64,000 nucleotides of DNA from Branchiostoma floridae (Eukaryota; Chordata; Leptocardii; Amphioxiformes; Branchiostomatidae). Location: the NCBI RefSeq assembly GCF_000003815.2, contig NC_049983.1:10855482-10919481 (forward strand). Reading direction: 5' to 3'. The notes under the pieces were generated by a model. The model did not search any database. It was given only the letters and a program-made list of their open reading frames with translations, and was not told the origin of the DNA. A program made the position numbers and the translations under genes. Shown one piece after another: positions 44,358 to 56,889 of the stretch (positions are counted from its first letter, which is position 1; each line of letters opens with the position of its first letter).

Positions 44358-47136
44358 ATGGCAACAACAGAAGTTGTGAGCTGTCGTCAAGAGGACCAGG
44401 ATGTCAGTTTGCGTTCAACAGAGACGAGCAGAGGACTGATGACATTCATTATCTGTACAATAATGTTAACGGCATTATGCATTCTACAGGCAGTGATATG
44501 GAGGTAACAAAATACATTTGTAGAATCATTTGGCCGTATTGTGTTTAGGTTTAAACTCTAATAAAAAGATGTATAATATTATCCAGTTTGATAGTCGAGA
44601 ATGTTACCACGACAGAAGGGTGTGAACGAAGAGGTTATGATCTTTAGCTTATCGTTAAATATCGAGCTGTATATCGCGTTACTTTTATCATAAGTAGGCG
44701 TGACTAAATCTAGCACCAACACAAAGTGTAGCATTTCCTGCGGTCGAACTTATAGTAGTAGCAAATGTTGCATGAAGACCACCTGGCAATTGTAACCACT
44801 TTTGGATAATGTAGTCGACTATCTACCACTCCCTTAGTTATTTGTCCCACTGCCACTGGCATTACGTACCATGAGGCATTATAAGGAAGGTGACCAGCTA
44901 AGTACAACACAATGCCATAAAGATTGATGAATCTTGGTTTCATTGTATTCTAGCAAACGTTCATATTGTTATTCACCAATACAAAAGAGATTCCGTGCAC
45001 AAACATGGCCCATACTTTATCTCTACAATTAGGAGCTCGCCATACACGCGACACGTCCCACCGTACCAGATTGGGAACAGATCCACGGTTTCATTTATGG
45101 CGAACAGGAAAATGGGCGTTGCAAGACTCCGTCGGCCAAGTCTAAACGTTGGATCCTTGGCACCGAACTCAAGTTCACAAGTCCGGATCCCGCCGTACCA
45201 GATTGGGAACAGGTCCACGGCTTCATTTATAGCGAACAGGAAAATGGGCGTTGCAAGACTCCGTCGGCCAAAACTACACTTTGGATCCTTGGCACCGGAT
45301 TTAGCATGGAAATTTAGACCTGAGGCCATGGCGAAAGTCAGGTTAGCACAGTTTCCAATGTATTTTGCATCGGCGGTTTTGTAAAATCATGCAGTCTGTG
45401 GGCGATATCTGTCCTAGGAACATTCGTAGTCATCTGTTTATGAAAGATGAGTAGCGATGAAACTGAATTACGTCCAACGATGGTGATGATGATAAGTAAA
45501 CAACGTGAATGATATCAAATCTGCGATCATATCTGTCACAATGTCACATCTTTAAATACATTGTATCTTTCAGAACGTCTACAATGAAACTGCATCCTGA
45601 CGTTCATCTCAGGTTATATAAGGTGGGCACTCAATACAAAAAGGATAATTGTAACGTAAACAGAGACATTTCCGAAGTCCACTGCCAGACAGACTACAAC
45701 ACTAAGATTGGTCACTACAACACGTGTGCTGTGGTTGGCAATAGCGGTGTGCTTCTGGGAAGTCGTTGTGGTGCTGAGATTGATTCCAAGGATTACGTCA
45801 TAAGAATCGATATACCCGTAGTCAGGGGATATGAAAAAGACGTTGGCCGACGAACCAGTATGACGGTACTCAACCTCAGTACACCGAAACGGTTACAGAG
45901 CTCTGCACGTTTGAAAAATAGAACCCAGGATGTGTACGAGAGCCGCCTGAGGAACATCGGTGGCACTGCCCTGGTGATGGATAAAAAGTCAAGACGCAGA
46001 ATGATGAGTTTGGCAAAGAAGTATCATCTCCCATTTTCCTTATACACTGTCAAAGGAAGCTTAAGACGGGGGATCAATCCGTAAGTGTTTTTTTTTAGTT
46101 GAGATGTGTGCTGAATTCATTGCTTAGAATTAAACATTTCAATCCACGTTTTGAAATTGTCAATTTTCCAATATTCTACAACTTTGAGAATCATGCATAG
46201 CATGTTGATTCATGTAATACCGGTTGCCACAGTTTGCTCTTGAAAAACGACCTAGGCCGAAGAGAATGTAAATTGCAAGGTTAAATAAAAGTTGAAATGA
46301 AATAACTTAACTTGAAAGTTCATCTGTGTTGGTAGAAGTCATTTTTAAACTAGTTTACTTTAATATCCAACACAAAAATTGGACTCACTCAAATTTTCGA
46401 CTGAACAGCACCAGTCTTTGTCAAGGAATAAACAAAGATGGTGGGCGCCATAGACTTCCTGCAACCTATGATTCACTGCTTACTGAGTCACGTGTTCTAT
46501 CTGCATAACGTGACGTCACGACAACAGTGGATTGTTCATTCCTAGATCCTTGACAAAGACTGGTGCTGTTCAGTCGAAAATTTGGGTGAGTCCAATTCTC
46601 GTGTTGGATATTACAGTTAAACTAGTTCAGAAATGAAATAACTATATTGTAATATCTATGTAACTGTATTAAAAACTACAATTTCCGTGCAATAAAGTTC
46701 ATTTATGTAGAGAGGTCCAGATAATACTGTATAAGTCAAGACCATGGCAAATGCCATTCCCCAGTTACCAGTTCTGCATGTCAGTCTGAAGTAACATAGA
46801 CAAAATTGTTCCTATCTCTACTGTTTTTATTTCACCTCCAGACTTGCGTCCAAGTTAGCGAAAAGAAAAATGGTCGGGAATCCTACCACAGGACTGGTGA
46901 CCGTTCTGATGATGACAACGTTCTGTGACCACCCTTACTTGTACGGCTTCTTCCCTTTCCAAAAAGATGCGAAGAATAGACCAATCCCCTATCACTACTA
47001 CCCGGGAGACTACATCAAACCTATCAAACAGAACGACGGTGGTCATCATCACATGAAGCGAGAATATGACTTCTTTCGGAAGCTACATAAGCAGGGCGTG
47101 CTGAAGATGCATGTCGGTTCATGCGAGGAAAAGTAA
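44358..47136 (+). CDS. ST8Sia-like sialyltransferase, array gene C, with duplicated stem
   Basis: Exons are 44358-44503, 45033-45341, 45574-46080 and 46842-47136; the product is 418 aa, the longest of the array. The signal anchor, motif L (CAVVGNSGVLLGSRCG), motif S (FCDHPYLYGFFPF), YHYY, VS (HHMKRE) and the last Cys (GSCEEK) are all present, so the enzyme should be active. The stem exon holds an in-frame 132-bp tandem duplication, with units starting at 45061 and 45193. Each unit encodes PPYQIGNRST, ANRKMGVARLRRP and a GSLAP end, so the stem gains 44 residues and a second NRS glycosylation site. Intron 3 contains a foldback element (46346-46628). Confidence 0.9.
45061..45324 (+). repeat. 132-bp in-frame tandem duplication in gene C stem exon
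   Basis: The string ccgtaccagattgggaacag starts at 45061 and again at 45193, exactly 44 codons apart. The two copies differ at several sites, mainly near the end of the first unit, where SLNVGSLAPNSSSQ replaces KLHFGSLAPDLAW. The other array genes have a single unit or a reduced one. Confidence 0.92.
46346..46628. mobile_element. Foldback element in intron 3 of gene C
   Basis: The left arm from about 46346 (aactagttta, aatatccaacac, attggactcac, caaattttcgactgaacagc, accagtctttgtcaagga) is the reverse complement of the right arm ending near 46628. The arms are about 90-100 bp with few mismatches, and the centre is about 90 bp with no ORF of note. Genes A, B, D and E lack it, so it is younger than the duplication. 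Confidence 0.85.
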
Positions 47137-47519
47137 AGACGTTTATAACACAATGCTTTGGCTACCTTAATTTTGTACATAAGTGTATGTGATTCATGCA
47201 TGCTAATCTAATATCATGACTAACAGTTGAATTTACGTAACAAACTTTCGTCGCTTCGTTTTCTTTTAAGAATTTAAAACCGCTTAATGATTAGATGATG
47301 GAATTTTTTACTTGTAACATGTGTAAGCTAATCAATGATGAACATCAATATGCATATATTATGTAAATATTTAAGTTATTTGGATAGCATCGATAGCTTA
47401 AAAGAGATCTACGAAAGCTTTAAATATTTCACGGAGGTATGAGGTTGCCGAACTCTATGAACACTATACACTTGAACAGTTGCGTCTCTGGTAGTGCAGA
47501 AGCGAACATAGGAGCGGGC

Positions 47520-47620
47520 TAATGAATGAATGAATGAATGAATGAACGAATGAATGGATGAATGAATGAATGAATGAATGAATGAATGAATGAATGAATG
47601 AATGAATGAATGAATGAATA
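47520..47620. repeat. (AATG)n microsatellite
   Basis: About 25 tetranucleotide units with rare variants. The orthologous spot upstream of gene E (51568-51600) has about eight units, and the gene B upstream region has almost none. It expanded after the array unit duplicated. Confidence 0.95.
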
Positions 47621-47677
47621 AGGCAACTATACGGATGGTGCCCAGGCTATGTGACCTCTTGATCACTGCGCTATTTT

Positions 47678-47937
47678 TACCTACGCCGAGAAGGTTATAT
47701 TTTGGGTAGCGTTTGTATGCATGTATGTTTGTATGTAGGAAACCAGCATAACTCGAGAACACCTGAATGTATTGTATTGATATTTGGTTTATGGGTCGGT
47801 CTTGGTGAGATCTGAAAACGATTAGATTTTGGGCCCCCTAGCAACCTGCTACGGTACTGCAGCGAAACTTCCTGGTTTGATCTCTCGAGTTCTGAACATG
47901 TTGCGGCTATAATTTTTGAGTGGTAGACAGCTCTTGT
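47678..47937. mobile_element. Dispersed repeat inserted upstream of the gene D promoter
   Basis: Genes B and E read directly from the gcgctattttt-type string to tgtgtgtcgta, while D has about 260 bp between them. The insert's reverse complement matches 61867-62063 (blocks aaaatctaatcgttt, aatatcaatacaat, agttatgctggt, gctacccaaaatataa). This is a short non-coding transposon-like repeat. Confidence 0.7.
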
Positions 47938-47994
47938 TGTGTGTGTCGTAGTAAGTCGACCACTATGCGATTGACAGCAAACTATCCACATGCA

Positions 47995-48207
47995 CCCCCG
48001 TGTTTGCGGTGGTTCCTTCCATGTCGACTGTTCGGAAACAAATCTAACCGGTTATCCTGCGACCCTACTGACCTTTACCGTCAATTATGTCGTTTGCCTA
48101 TAAAAATACGCTTCCAAAACAGATCATGAACGTTGTCAGTCTATCCTCAAAACCTAAGCTGAATTGCTGGCAATCTAAACGTCGTTTGCGTCTGAAGTAT
48201 TAAAAAC
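47995..48207 (+). promoter_or_regulatory. Promoter cassette and non-coding exon of gene D
   Basis: AACCGGTT is at 48046-48053 and TATAAAA at 48099-48105, 46 bp further on. The non-coding exon ends at 48207 before gtgagt. The order is the same as in gene B. The acceptor ccgattag precedes the ATG at 48916. Confidence 0.72.
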
Positions 48208-48915
48208 GTGAGTACAATGTAGGTTTTACACTGTCTTCCATAAACGTTACATGGTCATCATTGATTCTGAAAGTAGAATATGAACTCATGAGAAAGACGT
48301 ATGTTCGGTTTCAATTGTGGACTGACCACACAGCGTGTGTAAAACTCTACGATGCTGTAACGTGGTGTAAAACTATATAGATATACAATATGTCAAATAA
48401 GTAAATAAGTTGGCATATCATAAGTTTTATAACACGTGCTGACAAATATGGCACGTGCAACCTTATACACATGTTCTGTCATAATACACGAAAGAACTGT
48501 ACATTCACTCATTTCAAGACTTAAAACTAAATGGGAACAGCCTAGAAGTTCACTACTTTCTAAAGCTAGGTGGGACCGTCCATGGTGTAATTTCAGACAT
48601 TGACATGATGCGTTCACTGGTGAGTGAGTAATCGCAATCATATAATTCTCTGAGGTAGACACGCCTTCTGTTTATGTCCAATGTAAACTGTAGAAAGCAC
48701 TGCACATGTATACTTTCCGCCAGATCTACTGACACGACTGCCTCACATCCCCAAATAGAGCAAAACGTGTTATAAAACCAAGAGACTTTTAAACTTTTGA
48801 CAGAAGGTAGCTAGATGAGAAAAAATGTTATCTTTGAAGATTACTTGTCAGAAAATAATGATGATATTTTAATAACCGTGATAAATCACACCGATTAGGT
48901 ACTATAAGTGTTGCC

Positions 48916-51237
48916 ATGGCAACAACAGAAGTTGTGAGCTGGCGTCAAGAGGACAAGGATGTCGGTTTGCGTACAACAGAGCCGAGCAGAGGACTGATGA
49001 CATTCATAATCTGTACAATGATGTTAACAGCATTATGCATTCTACAGGCAGTGATGTGGAGGTAACACAATACATTTGTAGAATCGCTTGAACGTCTAGT
49101 CTTGAGGTTTAAATTCTAATAAAAAGATCTATAATATTATTCAGTTTAATAGTTGAGAATGTCGGTAGGACAGAAGGGTGTGAAGGGAAATATAATGATC
49201 CTTAGCTTATCGTTAATTATCGAGCTGTAACTTGCAGTATTTTAACTATAAGTCGGCGTGAACAAATGTAATATCAACACAAAGTGTAACGTGTAACTGC
49301 AGTCAAACTTTGTAGTGATAAACTTTGCATCAAGACCAACCAAAATTGTGACAATGTTTGGGTATGTAGTCGACTATATGCGATCCCCTTAGTTATTTGC
49401 CTCTCTGCCACTAGCATTACGTACCTTCATGCATTGTAAGGAAAGCTTAAGTGACTGCTAAGTACAACACAATCGTACGCGTGATAAGAGTCTACGTCTA
49501 ACCTTGTTCTCCAACACAATGTCATAAAGATTGGTGAATCTTGGTTTGATTGTATTCTAGTAAACGTTCAGATTGTTATCCACCAATACAAAAGAGATTC
49601 CGCGCACAAACATGACACATGCTTTATCCCTACTATCAGGGACTCGTTGCCACAAGTCCCGCCGTATACAGCAAGACTCCGTCGGCCAAAGCTACAATTT
49701 GGATCCTTAGCACCAGATGCAGCATGGGAATTTAGACCGGAGGCCATGGCGAAAGTCAGGTTAGCACAGTTTCCAATGTATTTTGCATCCGCAGTTTTGT
49801 AAAATCATGCAGTCTGTGGGCGATATCTGTCCTAGGATCATTCTTATAGTCATCTGTCTATGAAAGATGAGAAGTGATGAAACCGAATTACGTCCAACGA
49901 TGGTGATGATGATAAGTAAACAACGAAAATGATATCAAATCTGCGATCATATCTGTCACAATGTCACGTCTTTGAATACATTGTATCTTTCAGAACTTCT
50001 ACAATGAAACTGCATCCTGACGTTCATCTCGTGTTATATAAGGTGGGCACTCAATACAAAAAGGATAACTGTAACTTTAACAAAGACATTTCCGATGTCC
50101 ACTGCCAGACAGACTACAACACTAAGATTAGTCACTACAACACGTGTGCTGTGGTTGGCAATAGCGGCGTGCTTCTGGAAAGTCGCTGTGGTGCTGAGAT
50201 TGATTCCAAGGATTACGTCGTAAGGATTGACATACCCGTAGTAAGAGGATACGAAAAAGACGTAGGTGAACGAACCAGTATGACTGTACTGAACCTCAGC
50301 ACACCGAAACGGTTACAGAGCTCTGCGCGTTTGAAAAATAGAACCCAGGATGTGTACGAGAGTCGCTTGAGGAACATCGGTGGCACTGCCCTGGTCATGG
50401 ATAAAAGGTCTAGATCTAATATGACGAGTTTGGCGAGAAAGTATCATCTCTCCTTTTCCTTGTACACTGTCAGGGGGAGATTAGTACGAGGGATCAATCC
50501 GTAAGTGTTGTTTTCTAACGATGCATACTGAATGCATTGCTTAAAAATTAAACATGTTAATCCACGTTTTGACATGGTCAATTTTTTTCAACATTCTATA
50601 ACTCTGAGGATTACGGAACCTTTATGTGATGCCAGTTGCCACAGTTTGCTCTTCCAAAACGCGAAGGCCGAAGAGAATGTAAATTTCAAGGTTAAGTAAA
50701 AGTTGAAAACGAATAACTGTGCTGTAATATATGTAACCGTACCGTGTGATATATGCATAACGTATTGAGTACTAAATGTAGATATGTCTAGGAAATACTG
50801 TATAAGTCAAGACCATGACAAATACCATTCCCCAGTTACCAGTTCTGCATATCAGTCTGAAGACACATAGCCAAAACCTTTTCATATCTCTTCTGGTTTA
50901 TTTCACCTCTAGACTTGCGTCCCGATTAGCGAGCAGGAAAATGGGAAGCGGGATCCCTACCATTGGATTGGTGACTGTTCTGATGGCGACTGCGTTCTGT
51001 GACCATCCTTATTTGTACGGCTTCTTCCCATTCCAAAAAGATGCAAACAATACACCAATCCCCTATCACTATTACCCGGGAGACTACATCAAACCTATCA
51101 AACAGAATGAGGGAGGTCGTCATAACATGTCCCGAGAATATGACTTCTACAGGAATCTACATAAGCAGGGCGTGCTGAAGACGCAAGTCGGTCCATGCGA
51201 GGAGCACACTGCTTTAGCCACCTATCTTCATACATAA
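48916..51237 (+). CDS. ST8Sia-like sialyltransferase, array gene D, short stem and extended C-terminus
   Basis: Exons are 48916-49061, 49640-49759, 49994-50500 and 50913-51237; the product is 365 aa. The type II anchor, motif L (CAVVGNSGVLLESRCG), motif S (FCDHPYLYGFFPF), YHYY, HNMSRE and GPC are present. The stem exon is only 120 nt and lacks the NRT/NRS site seen in A, B, C and E. After GPCEE the normal stop is gone and the frame continues as HTALATYLHT to 51237, because about 20 bp around the stop (present in A, C and E) is deleted. Motif S is preceded by MGSGIPTIG where the others have GGNPTTG. Probably functional; the tail is a lineage novelty. Confidence 0.9.
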
Positions 51238-51603
51238 GTTTATGTCTTGCAAATGTGTTTCTTGCATACTAATATCATATTATGACTAACAGTTGGATTT
51301 ATCTAACAAACTTTTGTGGCTTCGCTTTCTTTTAAGAATTTAAAACCGCTTAATGATAAATGATGGGATTTTCACTTGTGACATGTGTAAGCTAATCAAT
51401 GGTATACATCACAATGCATACATTATGCAAATGTTTAAGTTAATTGCATAACATCTATATGTACAAAAACTTTAAATATTTCATGGAGGTATGAACGCCG
51501 AACTCTATCTACATTATACACTTATACAGTTGCGTCTCTGGTATTCCAGAAGCGAACATAGGAGCGGACGAATGAATGAATGCATGAATGAATGAATAAA
51601 TAA

Positions 51604-52708
51604 ACTAGAGTTCGGGGACCTCATACCTCCATGAAATATTTATTGCTTTTTTGTGGATGGTATGTATGTTTATAGTCGGTTGTATTTGAGAGTAATGGTT
51701 ATATAATATAAATGTTATGGGAAAGTAGTGGTGTATTTATTTAATGACACAGAGGATGTCCATCTGATTAGTAATTATCAAAATGTGACACTTAATTGTG
51801 TAATGTGCGTTTAAGAGGTCGACGGCATATGGTAGCGTGGTGTTCCTTAAGCTTGATGTTTGGCATTTAAAATGTCTAAGGTTGTCAGCATTATTGAGGT
51901 TCGACTATGTGCCTCAGAGCTGTGTGGTGGGAGAAAGTTGGGAAACTCAGAAAGAAGAAGGGATGTGGCCAACTTTAGTCAGATGGTGATTTGATTTTCC
52001 ACCAATATGTCATAACATCAGCTGTTCACACGGTACAAAAACGAGATGCACACTTTCCTCTGACAGCCCTACACCAACTGTAAGATGAATACTTGGCGCC
52101 AACCCCGTCTGCTAAAAAACAAGTACCATTGGCTACGAAAGAGACAACTAACAACTGTCCCTTATCTTAACAAAATCAGATCATCTGTGTCGCCCATAAA
52201 ACTTCTGACACCCAACCCAGATGAGAGGACCTAATGGCATTTTAATCACCATGTCACTCAAATCAGCAGTACAGTATGTGAGACATCCATACCTGTTAAG
52301 CATTATCGTTAAATGTATCTCAACTTCTTACAATGATACTTACGCTTCACATCTCCATGATATCCTAAGCAGACATAAATAAAACTAATTATCATACTAA
52401 AAAAACTCGGGGTTCCCCAAACAGCTGTCACCTCACCATCTGCTTGGAGCTAAGCCCATTAACAAACACATAAAGCACGATGCCTGTACCAATATATCTC
52501 AAATATAGGGGTGACTTCTGATATTATTACATCGATTATAACGACAGATACGGCTCCCAAAATCTCATCGATTCGAGCTTTCATCACACCTCACCAACAC
52601 AACAAGTATGAAACCAATCCATCCAGCCGTTCTTGAGTAATCATCTACACAGACAGAGACACATAACAGAAAATATAACCTCCATTCCATGACATTTCAT
52701 GGAGGTAA
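51604..52708. mobile_element. About 1.1-kb TIR element upstream of the gene E promoter
   Basis: The ends are complementary: acctcatacctccatgaaat near 51620 and atttcatggaggt near 52706. It interrupts sequence that is continuous upstream of gene B (gaatgcatgacaatgtatttgcgc). The right part carries the phrase ccaatccatccagccgttc. It encodes no long ORF. The left end also resembles a host-repeat segment at 51473 in inverted orientation. Confidence 0.65.
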
Positions 52709-52867
52709 TGAATGACAATTTACTTGCGCTTTTACACGCCCAGCCCAGGCGTGGACTACTGCACTGATGGTACTCAGGCTAGATGACCTCTCGAGCACTG
52801 TGATATTTTTTTGTGTGTGACGTAATATGTCGCCCACGATGCGATTGACAGCAAACTAACTAGTATG

Positions 52868-53082
52868 CACCCCCGTGTTTGCGGTGGTTCATTCCATGCC
52901 TACTGTTCAGAAACAAATCTAACCGGTTACCCTGCGACCCTACTGACCTTTACCGTTAATTATGTCGTTTGCCTATTAAAACACGCTTCCAAAACAGATC
53001 ATGAACGTTGTCAGTCTGTCTCCAAACCCCAAGCTAAATTGCCGGCAATCTTAACGTCGTTTGTGTCTGAAGCATTGAAAAC
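52868..53082 (+). promoter_or_regulatory. Promoter cassette and non-coding exon of gene E
   Basis: AACCGGTT is at 52921-52928, a TATTAAA box at 52974-52980, and the non-coding exon ends at 53082 before gtgagtag. The spacing is the same as in D. The acceptor ccgattag lies before the ATG at 53804. Confidence 0.7.
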
Positions 53083-53803
53083 GTGAGTAGTTTTTATACT
53101 GTCTTCCATAAACATTACATGGTCATGTTTGATTCTGAAAGTAGAATGTGAGCTCATGAGAAAGACGTACGGTTGGTTTTACCATGGGTACCACACAGCG
53201 CGTGTAAAACTCTACGATCTTGTAACTTAACATGAATCTGTACAGATAGATAATATGTCAAATGGCTATATACGTTGGAGTATCATAAGTTATCACAATA
53301 TGACTATATCACACAATATAAGAATATCACAAATGACAAATATGGCTCGAGCAACCTTATACGCACATTTTCTGTCACAATACAGGAAAGAACTGTACAT
53401 TCACTCATCACAAGACTAAAAACTAAATGGAAACAGCCTACAGTACACATTTAAAGCTAGGTGGGACCGTCCTTGGTGTAATTTTAGTCATTGACGTCAT
53501 GTGTTCACTGGTGAGTGAGTAATCGCAATTGTACAATGCTCTGAGATAGACACGCCTTCTGTTTTTTTGTCCAATGTGAACACTGTAGAAAGGACTGCAC
53601 AGATTTGGGGAATGTTCCCAAGGTCTACTGACACGACTGCCTCACATCCCCAAATGAGAAAAACGTGTTATGAAACTAAGATTTTTTAACTTTTGACAAA
53701 AGGTAGTTGGATAAGAAAAAAATGTTGTATTTGAAGATAACTTGTCAGAAAATAATGATGATATTTGAATAAATCACACCGATTAGCTACTGTAAGTGCG
53801 GCC

Positions 53804-56088
53804 ATGGCGACAACAGAAGTTGTGAGCTGGCATCAAGAGGACAAGGATGTCGGTTTGCGTTCAAAAGAGCCGAGCAGAGGACTGATGACATTCATTATCT
53901 GTACAATAATGTCAACAGCGTTATGCATTCTACAGGCAGTGATATGGAGGTAACACAATACATTTGTAGAATCGCTTGAACGTCTAGTCTTGAGGTTTGA
54001 ATTCTAATAAAAAGAGCTATAATATTATTCAGTTTAATGGTTGAGAATGTCAGTAAGACAGAAGGGTGTGAAGGGAAATATCATGATCCTTAGCTTATCG
54101 TTAATTATCCAGCTGTAAGTTGCAGTATTTTAACTATACGTCGGCGTAAACAAATGTAACAAGACTCTGTCGCTGGAGGTTACCCTCCAGTCACAGAGTA
54201 ATATCAACACAAAGTGCAATTGCAGTCAAACTTTGTAGTGATAAACTGTGCATCAAGACCAACCGAAATTGTGACAATGTTTGGTTATGTAGTCGACTAT
54301 ATGCGATCCCCTTAGTTATTTGCCCCTCTGCCACTAGCATTACGTATCTTCATGCATTGTAAGGAATGTTTATAAGTGACCAGCTAAGTACAACACAATT
54401 GTGGTAAGATTCTACGTGTAACCTTGCTCTCCAACACAATGATGGGTGAGTCTTGGTTTCATTGTATTCGAGCAAACGTTCAGATTGTTATCCACCAATA
54501 CAAAAGAGATTCCGTGCACAAACCTGGCACATGCTTTATCCCTACTATCAGGGACTCGTTGCCACAAGTCCCGCCGTACCAGTTTGGAAACAGGACCATA
54601 GCAAGACTCCGTCGGCCAAAGCTACAATTTGGATCCTTAGCACCAGATGCAGCCTGGGAATTTAGACCGGAGGCCATGGCGAAAGTCAGGTTAGCACAGT
54701 TTCCAATGTATTTTGCATCGGCGGTTTTGTAAAATCATGCAGTCTGTGGGCGATATCTGTCCTAGGAACATTCCTATAGTCATCTGTCTATGAAATATGA
54801 GTAGTGATGAAACCGAATTACGTCCAACGATGGTGATGATGATATTAAGTAAACAACGTAAATCTGCAATCGTATCTGTCACAATGTCACGTCTTTAAAT
54901 ACATCGTATCTTTCAGAAATTCTACAATGAAACTACATCCTGACGTTCATCTCAGGTTATTTAAGTTGGGCACTCAATACAAAAAGGATACCTGTGAAGG
55001 AAACAAAGACATTTCCGAAGTCCACTGCCAGACAGACTACAGCACTAAGATTGGTCACTACAACACGTGTGCTGTGGTTGGCAATAGCGGCGTGCTTCTG
55101 GAAAGCCGTTGTGGTGCTGAGATTGATTCCAAGGATTACGTTATAAGGATTGACATACCCGTAGTAAGAGGATATGAAAAAGACGTTGGTGAACGAACCA
55201 GTATGACGGTACTCAACCTCAGCACACCGAAACGGTTACAGAGGTCTGCACGTTTGAAAAATAGAACCCAGGATGTGTACGAGAGTCGCCTGAGGAACAT
55301 AGGTGGCACTGCCCTGGTGACGGATAAAAAGGCAAGACACACAATAATGAGTTCATCAAGAAAGTATCATCTCCCCTTTTCTTTGTACATTGTCAAAGGA
55401 AGCTTAAGACGAGGAATCAATCCGTAAGTGTTGGTTTCTTAAAATGTGTATCGAATACATTGCTTAAAAATTAAACATGTTAATCCACGCTTCGAAATTT
55501 TCAATTTTCAATCATTTTACAACTTTTATGCATACTTAATGAGATACAGGTTGCCACAGTGTGCTCTTGAAGAGAATGTACTTTTCAACGTTAAAAAAGT
55601 TGAAAAGAAAAAAAATATATTGTATGCAAAGATATTGTATGCAAAACATATTGGGTTATCTGATAGGTGTAGGAACCACTGTTGAAGTCATGACCATGGC
55701 AAGTACCATTCCCCAGTTACCAGTTCTGAATGTCAGTCTGAAGTAACATAGACATAACTTGCTCTTATCTCTTCTGGTTTATTTCACCTACAGAATTGCG
55801 TCCAAGTTAGCGAACAGGAAACCGGGCGGGAATCCTACCACGGGACTGGTGACCATTCTGATGGCGACTGCGTTCTGTGACCACCCTTACTTGTACGGCT
55901 TCTTCCCATTCCAAATAGATGCCAACAATACACCAATCCCCTATCACTACTACCCGGGAGACTACATCAAACCTATCAAACAGAACGCCGCTGGTCGTCA
56001 CCACATGACGAGAGAATATAACTTATTTAGGGATCTACATAAGCAGGGCGTGCTGAAGATGCACGTCGGTCCATGCGAGGAGAAGTAA
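53804..56088 (+). CDS. ST8Sia-like sialyltransferase, array gene E
   Basis: Exons are 53804-53949, 54552-54689, 54917-55423 and 55794-56088; all junctions are phase 2 and the product is 361 aa. The N-terminal tail MATTEVVSWHQEDKDVGLRS precedes a signal anchor (FIICTIMSTALCILQAVIW). The stem is 46 codons with one NRT site. Motif L (CAVVGNSGVLLESRCGAEID), motif S (FCDHPYLYGFFPF), YHYY, HHMTRE and GPCEEK are complete. It groups with C and D through the shared exon 3 start (STMKLHPDVHL) and the GTQYKKD stretch. Intron 3 is almost the same as that of gene A. Confidence 0.92.
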
Positions 56089-56676
56089 AGATGTTTACAG
56101 CACAATAATTTAGCCACCTTATCTTTGTACTTAAGTAGATAAGTTCCATACATACTAATATAATATCATATCATATCATGACCAGCAGATAACTTTGTAT
56201 AACAAATTTTATGAAATCATTTTGAAAACCAGCTTGAACCATCGATGTTGACATGGCATTGGTGACAATAACAAAAGCTTTTAATGATTTTACTACGCAT
56301 TTGCTGCTAAATGCACCATAGTATAACGTTATATCTATCAAGTAACTTCACCATCTGTTAGCTAAATCGACGAAACGATAGATTCACATGACCATTCCCT
56401 TGTAAATGTAAACCAAGCGCTTAGATCGTAGCTTTCAACAGTCCATATCATTGCTTGAATAGTCATTCGTTTCCACTTGTCACCACTGTTATCTATACCA
56501 AAGTCTTTTATTTCATGTATGTCTGCTATATTCTGTATGTCCCATGTTGCAATCAACCCTCGGGCAATCGGTTACTGGCAATTTTGAAATTTGGTGACGT
56601 TTGGCGAAAGTCGTCGACAGAGGGACGCCGGTGTAACTTGTGTGTCAACATTTGTCAACAATTACTGTGGAGCCGG

Positions 56677-56869
56677 AATAAATGATATTCAAATTCCTAC
56701 ATGTATTGTGTACTGGCAATAGCATATTCATATATAAACGTCGCTAGGTCAATGCAATTTGACGAGAAACTATACCAGTGTTTTACGATTTCTGTTTGTG
56801 TCTTAATTCTGTGCTTTGTGTAATAGTTGTTGCCATACATTGTATTATGTACAATCGTCGTGCAATAAA
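56677..56869 (+). terminator. Candidate poly(A) signals after gene E
   Basis: AATAAA occurs at 56677-56682 and 56864-56869, the latter followed by a short T/C-rich stretch. The stop codon is at 56088, so the 3' UTR would be 0.6 to 0.8 kb. Confidence 0.35.
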
Positions 56870-56889
56870 GTTCTCTATAACTGGCTCAA

